Source: Kordia periserrulae (GTDB lineage: Bacteria; Bacteroidota; Bacteroidia; Flavobacteriales; Flavobacteriaceae). Taken from it: a stretch of 64,000 nucleotides of DNA. The notes beneath the pieces were generated by a model, which saw only the letters and a list, made by a program, of their open reading frames with translations, was not told where the DNA came from and did no database searches. The first letter of the stretch is position 1. Every line of letters starts with the position of its first letter. Location: the NCBI RefSeq assembly GCF_003054265.1, contig NZ_QBKT01000005.1:1-64000 (forward strand), written 5' to 3'. The position numbers and the translations under genes were made by a program. Shown here in pieces: positions 9,202 through 17,088 of this stretch.

Positions 9202-9237
9202 ATTGCGTGGTTTCACTTTTTTGTGAAAAAAGGCAAT
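9202..9237. promoter_or_regulatory. Imperfect palindrome, possible operator
   Basis: Two 15-base arms (9202-9216 and 9223-9237) are inverted copies matching at 11 of 15 positions, around a 6-T centre. The outer ATTGC/GCAAT and inner TTTCAC/GTGAAA blocks match perfectly. It lies in the 190-bp gap between the divergent AraC-type regulator and the second peptide gene, where a regulator site would be expected. Confidence 0.4.
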
Positions 9238-9331
9238 ATATGAGGATTTATAAATAGTCAAGAAGTACTTTTTTATCTCTCAAAAATCTCTGGTTACTTA
9301 GCGGCATTATTAATCCTTAACTTTTTAAGAA

Positions 9332-9526
9332 ATGAAAAAAAAGAATCTTAAACACTTAGTATTTACAAAGAAAACGGTTGCCAATGTAAGCGCCATCAAT
9401 GGAGGAGCTAACGACAGAACTGAAGAGTTGCCAATCCGAACAACTACGATAATTCCAACAGCTACGCGCAAGCCTTTTTCTGCAAAATATTCCAATTGTG
9501 AATCAGCATGTTTTGAATGTAGATAA
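9332..9526 (+). CDS. Small Cys-rich peptide with double-Gly leader (RiPP precursor-like)
   Basis: The 64-residue peptide has a leader MKKKNLKHLVFTKKTVAN followed by INGG at residue 25. The ~39-residue core is rich in Thr and ends with three close Cys (NCESACFECR). The leader parallels the peptide at 7093 and resembles Bacteroidota natural-product or class I lanthipeptide leaders (Lys-rich start, then Asn, then GG). It is transcribed away from the TPR/AraC regulator and is followed by a strong hairpin at 9533. No modification enzyme is seen nearby. A peptide signal or bacteriocin-like product are both possible. Confidence 0.75.
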   Translation: MKKKNLKHLVFTKKTVANVSAINGGANDRTEELPIRTTTIIPTATRKPFSAKYSNCESACFECR

Positions 9527-9532
9527 GAATAC

Positions 9533-9566
9533 AAATGCCTGTTTGAAATATATCAAACAGGCATTT
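9533..9566 (+). terminator. Hairpin after the peptide gene
   Basis: A perfect 14-bp stem (9533-9546 with 9553-9566) has a 6-base loop. It starts 7 bases after the peptide stop codon and has only a short T-run. It may serve both the peptide gene and the convergent operon ending at 9591. Confidence 0.65.
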
Positions 9567-9590
9567 CAATAAATACTTATGAGATAATTT

Positions 9591-11240
9591 TTACTGCGAA
9601 ATAGAATCTTTTGTATTACTGTTTTTTGATTGTCTAACCGAATCTTTTATCACTTCAAATTCAGGTTTTGTTCGATTCGGAAACACGACGTCATCCGTTA
9701 AATTTTCTGTGATTTTCCATGTTTCGCCCAATTGATTTACAATTTCTTCATTCCATTTGGAAGGATGTTTGGCATCAATCCAAACGACATCTTTATAAGA
9801 AACATCTACCAACGCCAAATCGGGTGTAGAACCACCGTCAAACTGATCGCTATTTTCACGTTTTGCAGCAATCGTACACAGCATAAATAAACGTCTTTTT
9901 CCAGCAATATCTCTCACAAACGGTCTAAATTCTACAGGTTTGTTCACCGTCCAGTCGTAATTTTTTCTTGATTCCATCACTTTTGCAGGCATTGCCGAAA
10001 CACCCGCCAAGCCTTCTTTTTTACTTACGTGATCATAATAAAATACATTGTCGCTTCCGTCAGCAGGAATAAAAACACTGATAGACAAACCTGTACGGTC
10101 TTTTCCAATCGGTTCCAAACCAAACCAATGATACAAACCGTCATACGCATTGTTGGCAGTTCCTTCAAACTTAAAGTCGGTGACAAACGGTTGTTGATTT
10201 TGGTCTTCTTTTAAATCTGGAATTTTTACGGCTGTTTTCTTATTCCACGGAAGTGGATCGGTAAATCCACCCAAAAACATCATCGATTTTGCCTGAATGC
10301 GTGATACTTTTTCCGATAAGGTGTTTTGTCGCGTCAAATACGGATACTTTTGCACATCTTCCGCAGGAATAAAAGTTCCTTTCCCAATTAATAAACGCTC
10401 CAAATAATCGTTAAAATCGTGTTCGCCAGTTTCTAAAACCATCACGCCGCCAAACGTTGGATACGGAAAAAAGAAGCCTTTCCACTTGATTAAACTCACG
10501 ACTTGCACCCAATGTCCGTCGTCATTTTTCATATAATACGCTTCGTGTGGTTCGTAATTGAACAATTGCCACGGATTGAAACGCTGTACCACCGCATTAT
10601 ACGTGTTTCTACTAAATGCTAACGATTCTCCAATGGAAAACGTTGCAGGAATTCTATTTTCTTTTGAAAAACGCGGAGAAGGAGATGTGCTTGATACTGA
10701 AAATAATTCTTCAATATTGTCTTTCGTACGTTGAATAAAATAATCTTTGGAAGGTTGTACAGCCATGGTCCACTGATTGCGGTCGTCTACACGAACGAGT
10801 TGTGGTGGCGAAACTTCCTTTGTTTCTGTAATAGATTCGTACGCCATCGTTCGGATGTTGTTGTACGGTTGAATGCGCTCGTTTCTACTCAATGGAAGTT
10901 CTGCAATTTCTTGCAAATTCATGTTGTTGAATACATTGTACGTTTGCATATATTCATACATGCCAATGGAAAAGAAAAAGACATAAATTAGTGCTACAGA
11001 AGCTAACGTGACAACACCTCGCAGTAGTTTTTTACCTGTACTGGCGGTTTTTCGAAACCATCGCATTCCAAAAAATAAAATCACGCCGAAAAGCACTAAT
11101 ACAAACAGATATTTTCGTAAAAAGAGCAAAAATGGCTGATAGTCGTCTCTTAAAATAAAAAGCGCACAAAAAAGAATCAATCCTAATAGGATGATGATGA
11201 ATTTTTGTTTTTTTCCTCGGTTCCAATATCTTTTTAACAT
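9591..11240 (-). CDS. Membrane protein with large extracytoplasmic domain, unknown family
   Basis: The 549-residue protein has three N-terminal hydrophobic helices (about 13-31, 42-62 and 76-96), then a soluble region of about 450 residues with no motif I recognise. That region is rich in aromatic residues (RFNPWQLFNYEP, IKWKGFFFPYPTFGG, GLYHWFGLEP). Its last ~30 residues are polar. Topology suggests the large domain sits outside the cytoplasm. It is the last gene of the ten-gene minus-strand run, 5 bases after the 179-residue membrane protein. The long conserved-looking domain suggests a core part of the cluster rather than an accessory. Confidence 0.75.
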   Translation of the reverse strand: MLKRYWNRGKKQKFIIILLGLILFCALFILRDDYQPFLLFLRKYLFVLVLFGVILFFGMRWFRKTASTGKKLLRGVVTLASVALIYVFFFSIGMYEYMQTYNVFNNMNLQEIAELPLSRNERIQPYNNIRTMAYESITETKEVSPPQLVRVDDRNQWTMAVQPSKDYFIQRTKDNIEELFSVSSTSPSPRFSKENRIPATFSIGESLAFSRNTYNAVVQRFNPWQLFNYEPHEAYYMKNDDGHWVQVVSLIKWKGFFFPYPTFGGVMVLETGEHDFNDYLERLLIGKGTFIPAEDVQKYPYLTRQNTLSEKVSRIQAKSMMFLGGFTDPLPWNKKTAVKIPDLKEDQNQQPFVTDFKFEGTANNAYDGLYHWFGLEPIGKDRTGLSISVFIPADGSDNVFYYDHVSKKEGLAGVSAMPAKVMESRKNYDWTVNKPVEFRPFVRDIAGKRRLFMLCTIAAKRENSDQFDGGSTPDLALVDVSYKDVVWIDAKHPSKWNEEIVNQLGETWKITENLTDDVVFPNRTKPEFEVIKDSVRQSKNSNTKDSISQ

Positions 11241-11245
11241 AGTTC

Positions 11246-11785
11246 TTATTTTAATAGTCCTTTATCTTTTAAACGTTCTCTCGCACTTTTTTTCGGTGCT
11301 TCAGGCTCTTCTGTATGGGTAGTTTTTTCTTCCGCTTCCACAGCAGTGGAATTTACATCTTCTTTTACAAATTCGGGAGCTTCTTTTTCTTTCGTTTTAA
11401 TGTCGTCAATGATTTCTTTTCCTGTATCGACAACTGAATCAAAAAGATTTTCGGAAGTCCCTTTTACTTTCACCACAAAACTACCGAGATAGACTCCGAT
11501 TAAGGTTCCTACAACCGCAGAGACATAAAAATCTGCTTGTATTTTGAACGGTAGCAACAGAAGAAATAGTAGCGCAATGATGAATAGTAAGTTTACATAA
11601 ATTAATCGCGGAATAAACTCCTGATTGACAAAAAAGCCTTTTTTATTTTCGGGCTTCATTTGTAGTTCTTTCGAATGTGTAAGCTTATTGATGGCTCTAT
11701 ACAAACCGTTACTTTTTGTTTCTGACCAGTACAAAGAAATGCCAAAAACAACGCTCGCAATGAATATGATAATGTCCAGTGTCAT
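11246..11785 (-). CDS. Small membrane protein with charged C-terminal tail
   Basis: The 179-residue protein has hydrophobic helices at about 3-19, 57-79 and 85-107. They are followed by a strongly charged tail (about 110-179) rich in Glu and Lys, ending ARERLKDKGLLK. The family is not recognised. Its start overlaps the stop of the upstream 415-residue gene by 4 bases, so translation is likely coupled. A tail of this kind can bind a cytoplasmic partner, for example the ATPase encoded in the same operon, but that is inference. Confidence 0.7.
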   Translation of the reverse strand: MTLDIIIFIASVVFGISLYWSETKSNGLYRAINKLTHSKELQMKPENKKGFFVNQEFIPRLIYVNLLFIIALLFLLLLPFKIQADFYVSAVVGTLIGVYLGSFVVKVKGTSENLFDSVVDTGKEIIDDIKTKEKEAPEFVKEDVNSTAVEAEEKTTHTEEPEAPKKSARERLKDKGLLK

Positions 11786-13029
11786 GAGTTCCAGGTGTTT
11801 TGTTTAATTAATTTTATAACCCAATCTTGATACGATTCGTCCCACGTGTTGTACGTTTCGTAAAACGTTTCTTTGTCGTACCAATATAAGAAAAGCGGGT
11901 CTTTATAGGCTGCTGTTTTTACGATGAGTTTCCAAACGAGTTCTTGTAAATTCATAGGCAATTCGGGCGCAGGAATTTGAATGCAGGCTAACACTTCTGG
12001 GGAAAGTCCACCTTCAATATCAAGCGCATTTTCACTTTTGGCATTGGCTTGTAAGCGATCGAGTTGGATGATTTTTTTTCGTGAATCAGCTTCCATATTG
12101 TTCAAATAGCGTTTGTACACGTTTGAATTTTCTATGATATCACTCACCGAATGTGTGGTATTTTCAATATGTGACAGAAAGATACTTTTTTGCACGCGCT
12201 CAAAATAACCTGATAACACACTGTGTTCAGGATCGAGCACAATCATTTTTTCTGCCGCTAGTGCACTATAAAAACGTCCGTCTTCAATATGAAACGCTTG
12301 TATTGTGGAAGAAACGCTCACTTTTTCTGTAGCAGCTTTTGATTCGAATATTAAAATATTTTTGCTGCTTCCATTTTTTCGAAAGACAAATACGCCACCA
12401 AACGCTTTGGTATAAAAGGAACTTGTTTTGTAATCCAAACTGCCCAATTGCAAGGTGCGCGAGCGTAAATCGCCATGTTTTCTGGCGGAAGCCAAAATTT
12501 TCAAATGGAGTTTTTCATCCAAAAAATTATCCTCTCGATGAAATTCTTCTACGAGTGCTAATTGCTGTTGCTGAATGCTGTATAAATCTTCAACCACCGT
12601 AAAATCAACTGTAATGTGATTGTATTTCAGTAAATCTTCTGGTTCGTAAAAGGCATCAATGTATTGGTCTAAATTTACGCAAATTGCCGCATCACGTGTA
12701 ATATCTTTTATCGTGTGTTTGTGCTGTTTAAACACCAAATTCATGATGTCCCTATCAAAACTATGAAAAGGCGAATATGCAGGTTTGTCATTTTGCTTTG
12801 GCGAAAGAATAATCGCGTTCGGATTGGCTTCTCCAGAATTTAAGTACAGAAAATCCTCTTTCTCTTCAGCAATTTCAGGACTCCAACCCATCGCATCAAT
12901 ATGAAAACTTTTTAGTTGCGTAGGAGCAGTTCCGATAAAAGAAAGGCATTTATTATAGCGTTCCACCAAAGCGCCCGTAACGGGAACTAGGGCAGCGCCA
13001 AATAATTCAGATCGTTTTAGTTTTTCCAT
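11782..13029 (-). CDS. Soluble protein of unknown function in AAA-ATPase operon
   Basis: The 415-residue protein has no signal peptide or membrane helix. It begins MEKLKRSELFGAALVPVTG. A long segment near 260-330 looks helical (FERVQKSIFLSHIENTTHS, then NMEADSRKKIIQLDRLQ). The C-terminus is rich in Trp and Tyr (LFLYWYDKETFYETYNTW). I do not recognise the family. It follows the 212-residue membrane protein by 36 bases and overlaps the next gene by 4. It is probably cytoplasmic and part of the same system. Confidence 0.7.
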   Translation of the reverse strand: MEKLKRSELFGAALVPVTGALVERYNKCLSFIGTAPTQLKSFHIDAMGWSPEIAEEKEDFLYLNSGEANPNAIILSPKQNDKPAYSPFHSFDRDIMNLVFKQHKHTIKDITRDAAICVNLDQYIDAFYEPEDLLKYNHITVDFTVVEDLYSIQQQQLALVEEFHREDNFLDEKLHLKILASARKHGDLRSRTLQLGSLDYKTSSFYTKAFGGVFVFRKNGSSKNILIFESKAATEKVSVSSTIQAFHIEDGRFYSALAAEKMIVLDPEHSVLSGYFERVQKSIFLSHIENTTHSVSDIIENSNVYKRYLNNMEADSRKKIIQLDRLQANAKSENALDIEGGLSPEVLACIQIPAPELPMNLQELVWKLIVKTAAYKDPLFLYWYDKETFYETYNTWDESYQDWVIKLIKQNTWNS

Positions 13030-13065
13030 GTACTTATTTTCTAGTTGCTATAAAAATACAATTAT

Positions 13066-13704
13066 TTATAGATTTTCAGGCGGATTATAATGTGCTTCGG
13101 TTTCTGGAATGATTTGCTTCCAATCGCTCACAGAAATCGGTACAATTTGCTGCGATTTCAAATCCGAAATACAGCGTTGCACTAGTGCATATATTTGTTT
13201 AAACTTTGGAGTAAAATGTAAATAGTGCTGTTTTATAAGTACACTATTTACGTACCATGTTACATTTTCTGTGATGTATTTGTCTTGTAATTGATTAATG
13301 ATGTTGATAGGAATGAATTCACGTTCGCGTTTTGGATGAAAGTAAATGGTGATTTCAATCCATTCGTGCATCATGGATTTGGAACGTGCTGCGTGAATGA
13401 TCACGAGAAAATCCTCAATCTTTCCTGCCAAATAGTTGTCTTCCGTTACTTGAAAATGATGTTTTCTAGCAAACGTTTTAAATGGTTTCTTTTTATTTTT
13501 TCGTGCACGATAATGACTGTCAGTTGGCGGATATACATAATATACCAAAGGCGCAGTAAATAAGGAAAGTATAAATGGCATACCAAAAATCAACAGTGTC
13601 TTTTCGTCCAAATTGAGCGATTCTTCCAAAATTAGCATAACTCCAAAAATCAGAACAAACACCAAATACATACTGATGAAATATTGGAAATAAGAGCGCT
13701 CCAT
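13066..13704 (-). CDS. Two-helix membrane protein, unknown family
   Basis: The 212-residue protein has two hydrophobic helices (about 5-27 and 36-58). They are followed by a ~150-residue basic soluble domain (YRARKNKKKPFKTFARKHHF near 68-87, then a mixed alpha/beta region). The family is not recognised. The ATG overlaps the stop of the signal-peptidase-like gene by one base, a sign of translational coupling. Both termini are probably cytoplasmic. Confidence 0.7.
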   Translation of the reverse strand: MERSYFQYFISMYLVFVLIFGVMLILEESLNLDEKTLLIFGMPFILSLFTAPLVYYVYPPTDSHYRARKNKKKPFKTFARKHHFQVTEDNYLAGKIEDFLVIIHAARSKSMMHEWIEITIYFHPKREREFIPINIINQLQDKYITENVTWYVNSVLIKQHYLHFTPKFKQIYALVQRCISDLKSQQIVPISVSDWKQIIPETEAHYNPPENL

Positions 13705-14402
13705 TAGTTGCTATCAATTACAAAAAGTGTTGCCAAATAAACGCCTGTAATGTCTTCCATATCAACTAAGCCATAGTGTCGACTGTCCATAGAATTGTCG
13801 CGATTATCACCAAGTACAAACACTTTCCCTTTATGAATGATTAACGGACCGAAAAAATCTTTGTTCCAGTGTTGTTGAAATTTCGCTTTGATATTTTGGT
13901 CAGTTTTGTCTTTTGGGGTAATAGCTCGTTTACTTGCTAATTTGTACTTTGCAGCATCTTTTTCTTCAAGATGAACCAAATACGAATCATTTCCTTGTGG
14001 CTGAATGCGAAAGAAATCTTTGATAGTATTTTTTGGCAGGGCTTTGAATTCTTCTTCACTCAAAAAATAGGAATATTGTAAATTGTAATTGGTGTCAACA
14101 TTTTTTCCATTTACAAACAGTGTTCCTTCACGAATTTCTAAAGTATCATTTTCCATAGCGCACAAGCGATGCATAAAAATTGTTTTGCCAAATTGAGTAT
14201 CTTCAAAATTATACGTGATAAAATCACCGCGTTTTGGTGTTATCAAATTCGACGCTATTATAAAAGAGCCTCTTTTAATAGTAGGTTCGCTAGAAGAGGT
14301 AGGAATAGAAAAAAACGCCAGTATTCCTGTCATATTTAGTATTTGATATACAACTATCAAACCTACGACAATGTAAAGGGTTATTTTGAGTTTTTTATTC
14401 AA
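13704..14402 (-). CDS. Signal peptidase I-like protein with His in place of the catalytic Lys
   Basis: The 232-residue protein has one N-terminal membrane anchor (about 7-31), then S26-family boxes. TSSSEPTIKRG aligns with the catalytic-Ser box; Ser37 fits the nucleophile, and Ser38 replaces the usual Met. The later VFVLGDNRDNSMDSRHYGLV box is excellent. In bacterial enzymes the general base is the Lys of a YIKRVIGLPGD-type box; here the segment reads IFMHRLCAMENDTLEI, with His78 at that place. Ser/His pairs are known in Sec11/SipW-type peptidases. The protein may therefore be active with altered chemistry or specialised for the operon's proteins. It is translationally coupled to the next gene. 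Confidence 0.85.
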   Translation of the reverse strand: MNKKLKITLYIVVGLIVVYQILNMTGILAFFSIPTSSSEPTIKRGSFIIASNLITPKRGDFITYNFEDTQFGKTIFMHRLCAMENDTLEIREGTLFVNGKNVDTNYNLQYSYFLSEEEFKALPKNTIKDFFRIQPQGNDSYLVHLEEKDAAKYKLASKRAITPKDKTDQNIKAKFQQHWNKDFFGPLIIHKGKVFVLGDNRDNSMDSRHYGLVDMEDITGVYLATLFVIDSN

Positions 14403-14407
14403 AACAC

Positions 14408-14809
14408 TTATCGTTTGATATAATATACTTCTGCTATTTTACCATTTTCGACTACATACATCACTACAAATTCTTTTGGTTTGCCACCTTTTTCGTAGAT
14501 GACTTTTTCTTGGTCAATAATCTTATTGTCGGTGATGATTCGCTTTTCTATGAAACTGTATAATTCGGGCGTTTTTTTGAAAAACGCTCCGTAATATGCT
14601 ATGAGTTTGTCTTTTCCTTCATAGCGCAACTTTTTCGGAAAATCATACACTTTTACATCATCACTAAACAAGGCTGCATACGCGTCAATATTCCTAGAAT
14701 TATACGTTTCCATCTGTTTTTGTGAGATGATTTTGATGTCGATGAGTTCTTGGGCAAACGCAGAAACATTCGCGCTAAGTATAAAAAGTAATAGAATGAA
14801 TTTTTTCAT
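14408..14809 (-). CDS. Secreted NTF2/SnoaL-like protein
   Basis: The 133-residue protein has a signal peptide (MKKFILLLFILSANVSAFA). The rest is a single NTF2/SnoaL-like domain (about 22-133) with YNSRNIDAYAALFSDDVKVYDFP near its start and VVMYVVENGKIAEVYYIKR at the end. It is clearly similar to the C-terminal ~110 residues of the amidohydrolase encoded just upstream, so the domain occurs once free and once fused. Ligand and activity are unknown; the fold often forms a small-molecule pocket or a dimer interface. Confidence 0.85.
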   Translation of the reverse strand: MKKFILLLFILSANVSAFAQELIDIKIISQKQMETYNSRNIDAYAALFSDDVKVYDFPKKLRYEGKDKLIAYYGAFFKKTPELYSFIEKRIITDNKIIDQEKVIYEKGGKPKEFVVMYVVENGKIAEVYYIKR

Positions 14810-14835
14810 GATACAGGATTTACTTAAAGATAAAA

Positions 14836-17088
14836 CTAATCTCTAATAAAATATACTTTTGCTATTTTTCCATTTTCTATTTTATAAATCGCAATAGTTT
14901 CACCATAATCTCCTTCTGTATAGGTAACACGTTCATGGTCAATGATGGTATTTGATTTGATTGTACGATTTAAAATTTCACAATGTAATTTTGGGTATTT
15001 TTCAAAAAAAGTAGCATACTTAGCCTTTAATTCTTCTTTACCCTTTATTTCAAGTGTATTTGGAAATGTGTAAATTTCAACGTCATCACTGAAACTTTCA
15101 AGAAACATCGCTAGATTTTTTAGATTATACGCATTTACTTGCTTTTGCACAATATTTTCAGGTGATTCTTTAAGAATATCTTCTCTTTTGTAAATGCTGC
15201 CAGCTTTTATAACATGAGTAATTTCTTGCAGTGCTTTTAAATCTTGCAACGGATTTGCTTCTAAAATGATTAAGTCTGCCAATTTTGAGACTTCAATACT
15301 TCCAATTTCGTTTTGTTTGTCTAGAATTTTTGCTGCGTTTATAGTAGATGCTTGAATTACTTCTAGATTTGACAAGCCAGCTTTTTGCATTAGTTTTACT
15401 TCTTTTTGATAGGAAGTAGCGTGTAGCGTTCCTATATTTCCAGCATCGGTTCCAGTGGCAATATTGATGTTGTGTTTTTGAAGAAGTGCTAAGTTTTCGG
15501 CTTCTATCACATCAATTTTCTTTAAATAGTTTTTGTAATTCAGGCCAGATTTTTTGTATTTGGAAAATAACGTATCATTTTTTAAATGCTTATAATCTTG
15601 AAAACTTTTTACTGGAAAAGGATTGGTGAATCTAAGTTCTTCATCAGTAAATGAAATTTCTTGTGAATATGCTTCTGCATATTGATTGCTCACCATTAAT
15701 GTGGGAATGTAACATACGTTCGATTTTTTAATGGCTTGAAGAAATTTATCATCAATAGATTCACGTACACTGTGTACTAAAATATCAGCGTTTGCTTTTA
15801 AGGCGTTTTTTGCCGTTTTTAAATCGGTAGCATGCACTGCTACTTTTAAATTATGTTTGTGACTCTCCTCAATAGTAGCTTTTACAATTTTATAGTTCAA
15901 TTCAGGATCTCCATTGTTGATATACCAAATTTTAATAAAGTCAGGCTTAAAAGGCAATTGGTTACGTACTTGTTGAATAGCTTCTTCAGGAGAATTTGCT
16001 TTGATAATTGGACTATCTTCAATATTGAATTCTTCGGGTTGATAGGTTGAAATTAACGGACCAGTCAAATATAAATTTGGAAATTGAGTTTGATCATTAT
16101 GAAAATCACGAATTTTGTAATTATACATTGGTCCGCCAACATCAATTACGGTGGTAATTCCGTTTTGTAAATAGCGTTTTAATAAGTCGGGCGCATTTTC
16201 GCGTAACCACTCGCGTTCCTCTTCGTAGGGATGATATTTTCGTAAATCAAAAGCATCTGGACGTGTATACAAACTTCCCGATTGAAATAAGTGTATGTGT
16301 CCATCTATTAAACCTGGAAGTAACCATTTTCCACTTCCGTCAATTTTTAAAATATCGGCATCTTCTACATCAATTTTTTTGTTGATTTCCACAATTTTTT
16401 GATTGCGAATTAATACGCTTTGTATTTTTTCTTTTCCAGAAACCACATCGACTACCGAAATATTTTCTATTAAAATAGCCTCATTATTAGCGTTTAGTTT
16501 TTTACTTTTGAAAGAGTTGTTAACCTCTTCTGTATCAAATACACTTTTAAAAACTAGAGAAAATTTACCGATGCTAGAATCAGAAGTATCTTCACTAAAA
16601 TGATGTTCGTAGTCTTTATTTTTAGCATCTTTCACCCAAAAGCGAATCATTTTTCCAAATCCTTTTTGTTCAAAACTTGCATTTTTCAGCGGAATGGTAG
16701 TCCATGAGTTATCAGCTTCCTGTACTTTTAATTCGAAATCATCAAAATAGAATATACCTTTTCCTCTCACCATTCCTCCAAAAGTAATCGATGAGGCGTC
16801 CGAATCCAATGTGCCTTCAATTTGATACGAATTCCACTCATTCTTTTTGATTGGGCGATTACGCATGTTATCAAGAAAGACTTCCTTTCTATCTTTATTG
16901 GAAATTCTCACATATAACATTGCAGCACCGTCGTTTGATAGCTTTTCGGCTTTTACTTGAGCAGAAAGCACAAACTTTTTATCGGCGTGTTTCTCGATGG
17001 ATTCTTGTCTTAAGAAATACGTCCAATGACTTTGTGCATTACTAAATGACACACAAAAGAGCAGTATAAAGGTTAATTTTTTTATCAT
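14836..17088 (-). CDS. Secreted amidohydrolase fused to a C-terminal NTF2-like domain
   Basis: The 750-residue protein has a signal peptide (MIKKLTFILLFCVSFSNA) and an N-terminal beta domain (about 20-170) resembling a carbohydrate-binding or jelly-roll fold. The amidohydrolase barrel (about 210-640) shows metal-site motifs LLPGLIDGHIHLF, KVAVHATDLKTA, LVHSVRE and NIATGTDAGN, and the closing LADLIILEANPL. The last ~110 residues repeat the NTF2-like domain of the next gene. It resembles imidazolonepropionase/prolidase-type enzymes, but the substrate is unknown. Its ATG overlaps the stop of the AAA ATPase gene by one base. Its link to the rest of the operon is unexplained. Confidence 0.88.
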   Translation of the reverse strand: MIKKLTFILLFCVSFSNAQSHWTYFLRQESIEKHADKKFVLSAQVKAEKLSNDGAAMLYVRISNKDRKEVFLDNMRNRPIKKNEWNSYQIEGTLDSDASSITFGGMVRGKGIFYFDDFELKVQEADNSWTTIPLKNASFEQKGFGKMIRFWVKDAKNKDYEHHFSEDTSDSSIGKFSLVFKSVFDTEEVNNSFKSKKLNANNEAILIENISVVDVVSGKEKIQSVLIRNQKIVEINKKIDVEDADILKIDGSGKWLLPGLIDGHIHLFQSGSLYTRPDAFDLRKYHPYEEEREWLRENAPDLLKRYLQNGITTVIDVGGPMYNYKIRDFHNDQTQFPNLYLTGPLISTYQPEEFNIEDSPIIKANSPEEAIQQVRNQLPFKPDFIKIWYINNGDPELNYKIVKATIEESHKHNLKVAVHATDLKTAKNALKANADILVHSVRESIDDKFLQAIKKSNVCYIPTLMVSNQYAEAYSQEISFTDEELRFTNPFPVKSFQDYKHLKNDTLFSKYKKSGLNYKNYLKKIDVIEAENLALLQKHNINIATGTDAGNIGTLHATSYQKEVKLMQKAGLSNLEVIQASTINAAKILDKQNEIGSIEVSKLADLIILEANPLQDLKALQEITHVIKAGSIYKREDILKESPENIVQKQVNAYNLKNLAMFLESFSDDVEIYTFPNTLEIKGKEELKAKYATFFEKYPKLHCEILNRTIKSNTIIDHERVTYTEGDYGETIAIYKIENGKIAKVYFIRD

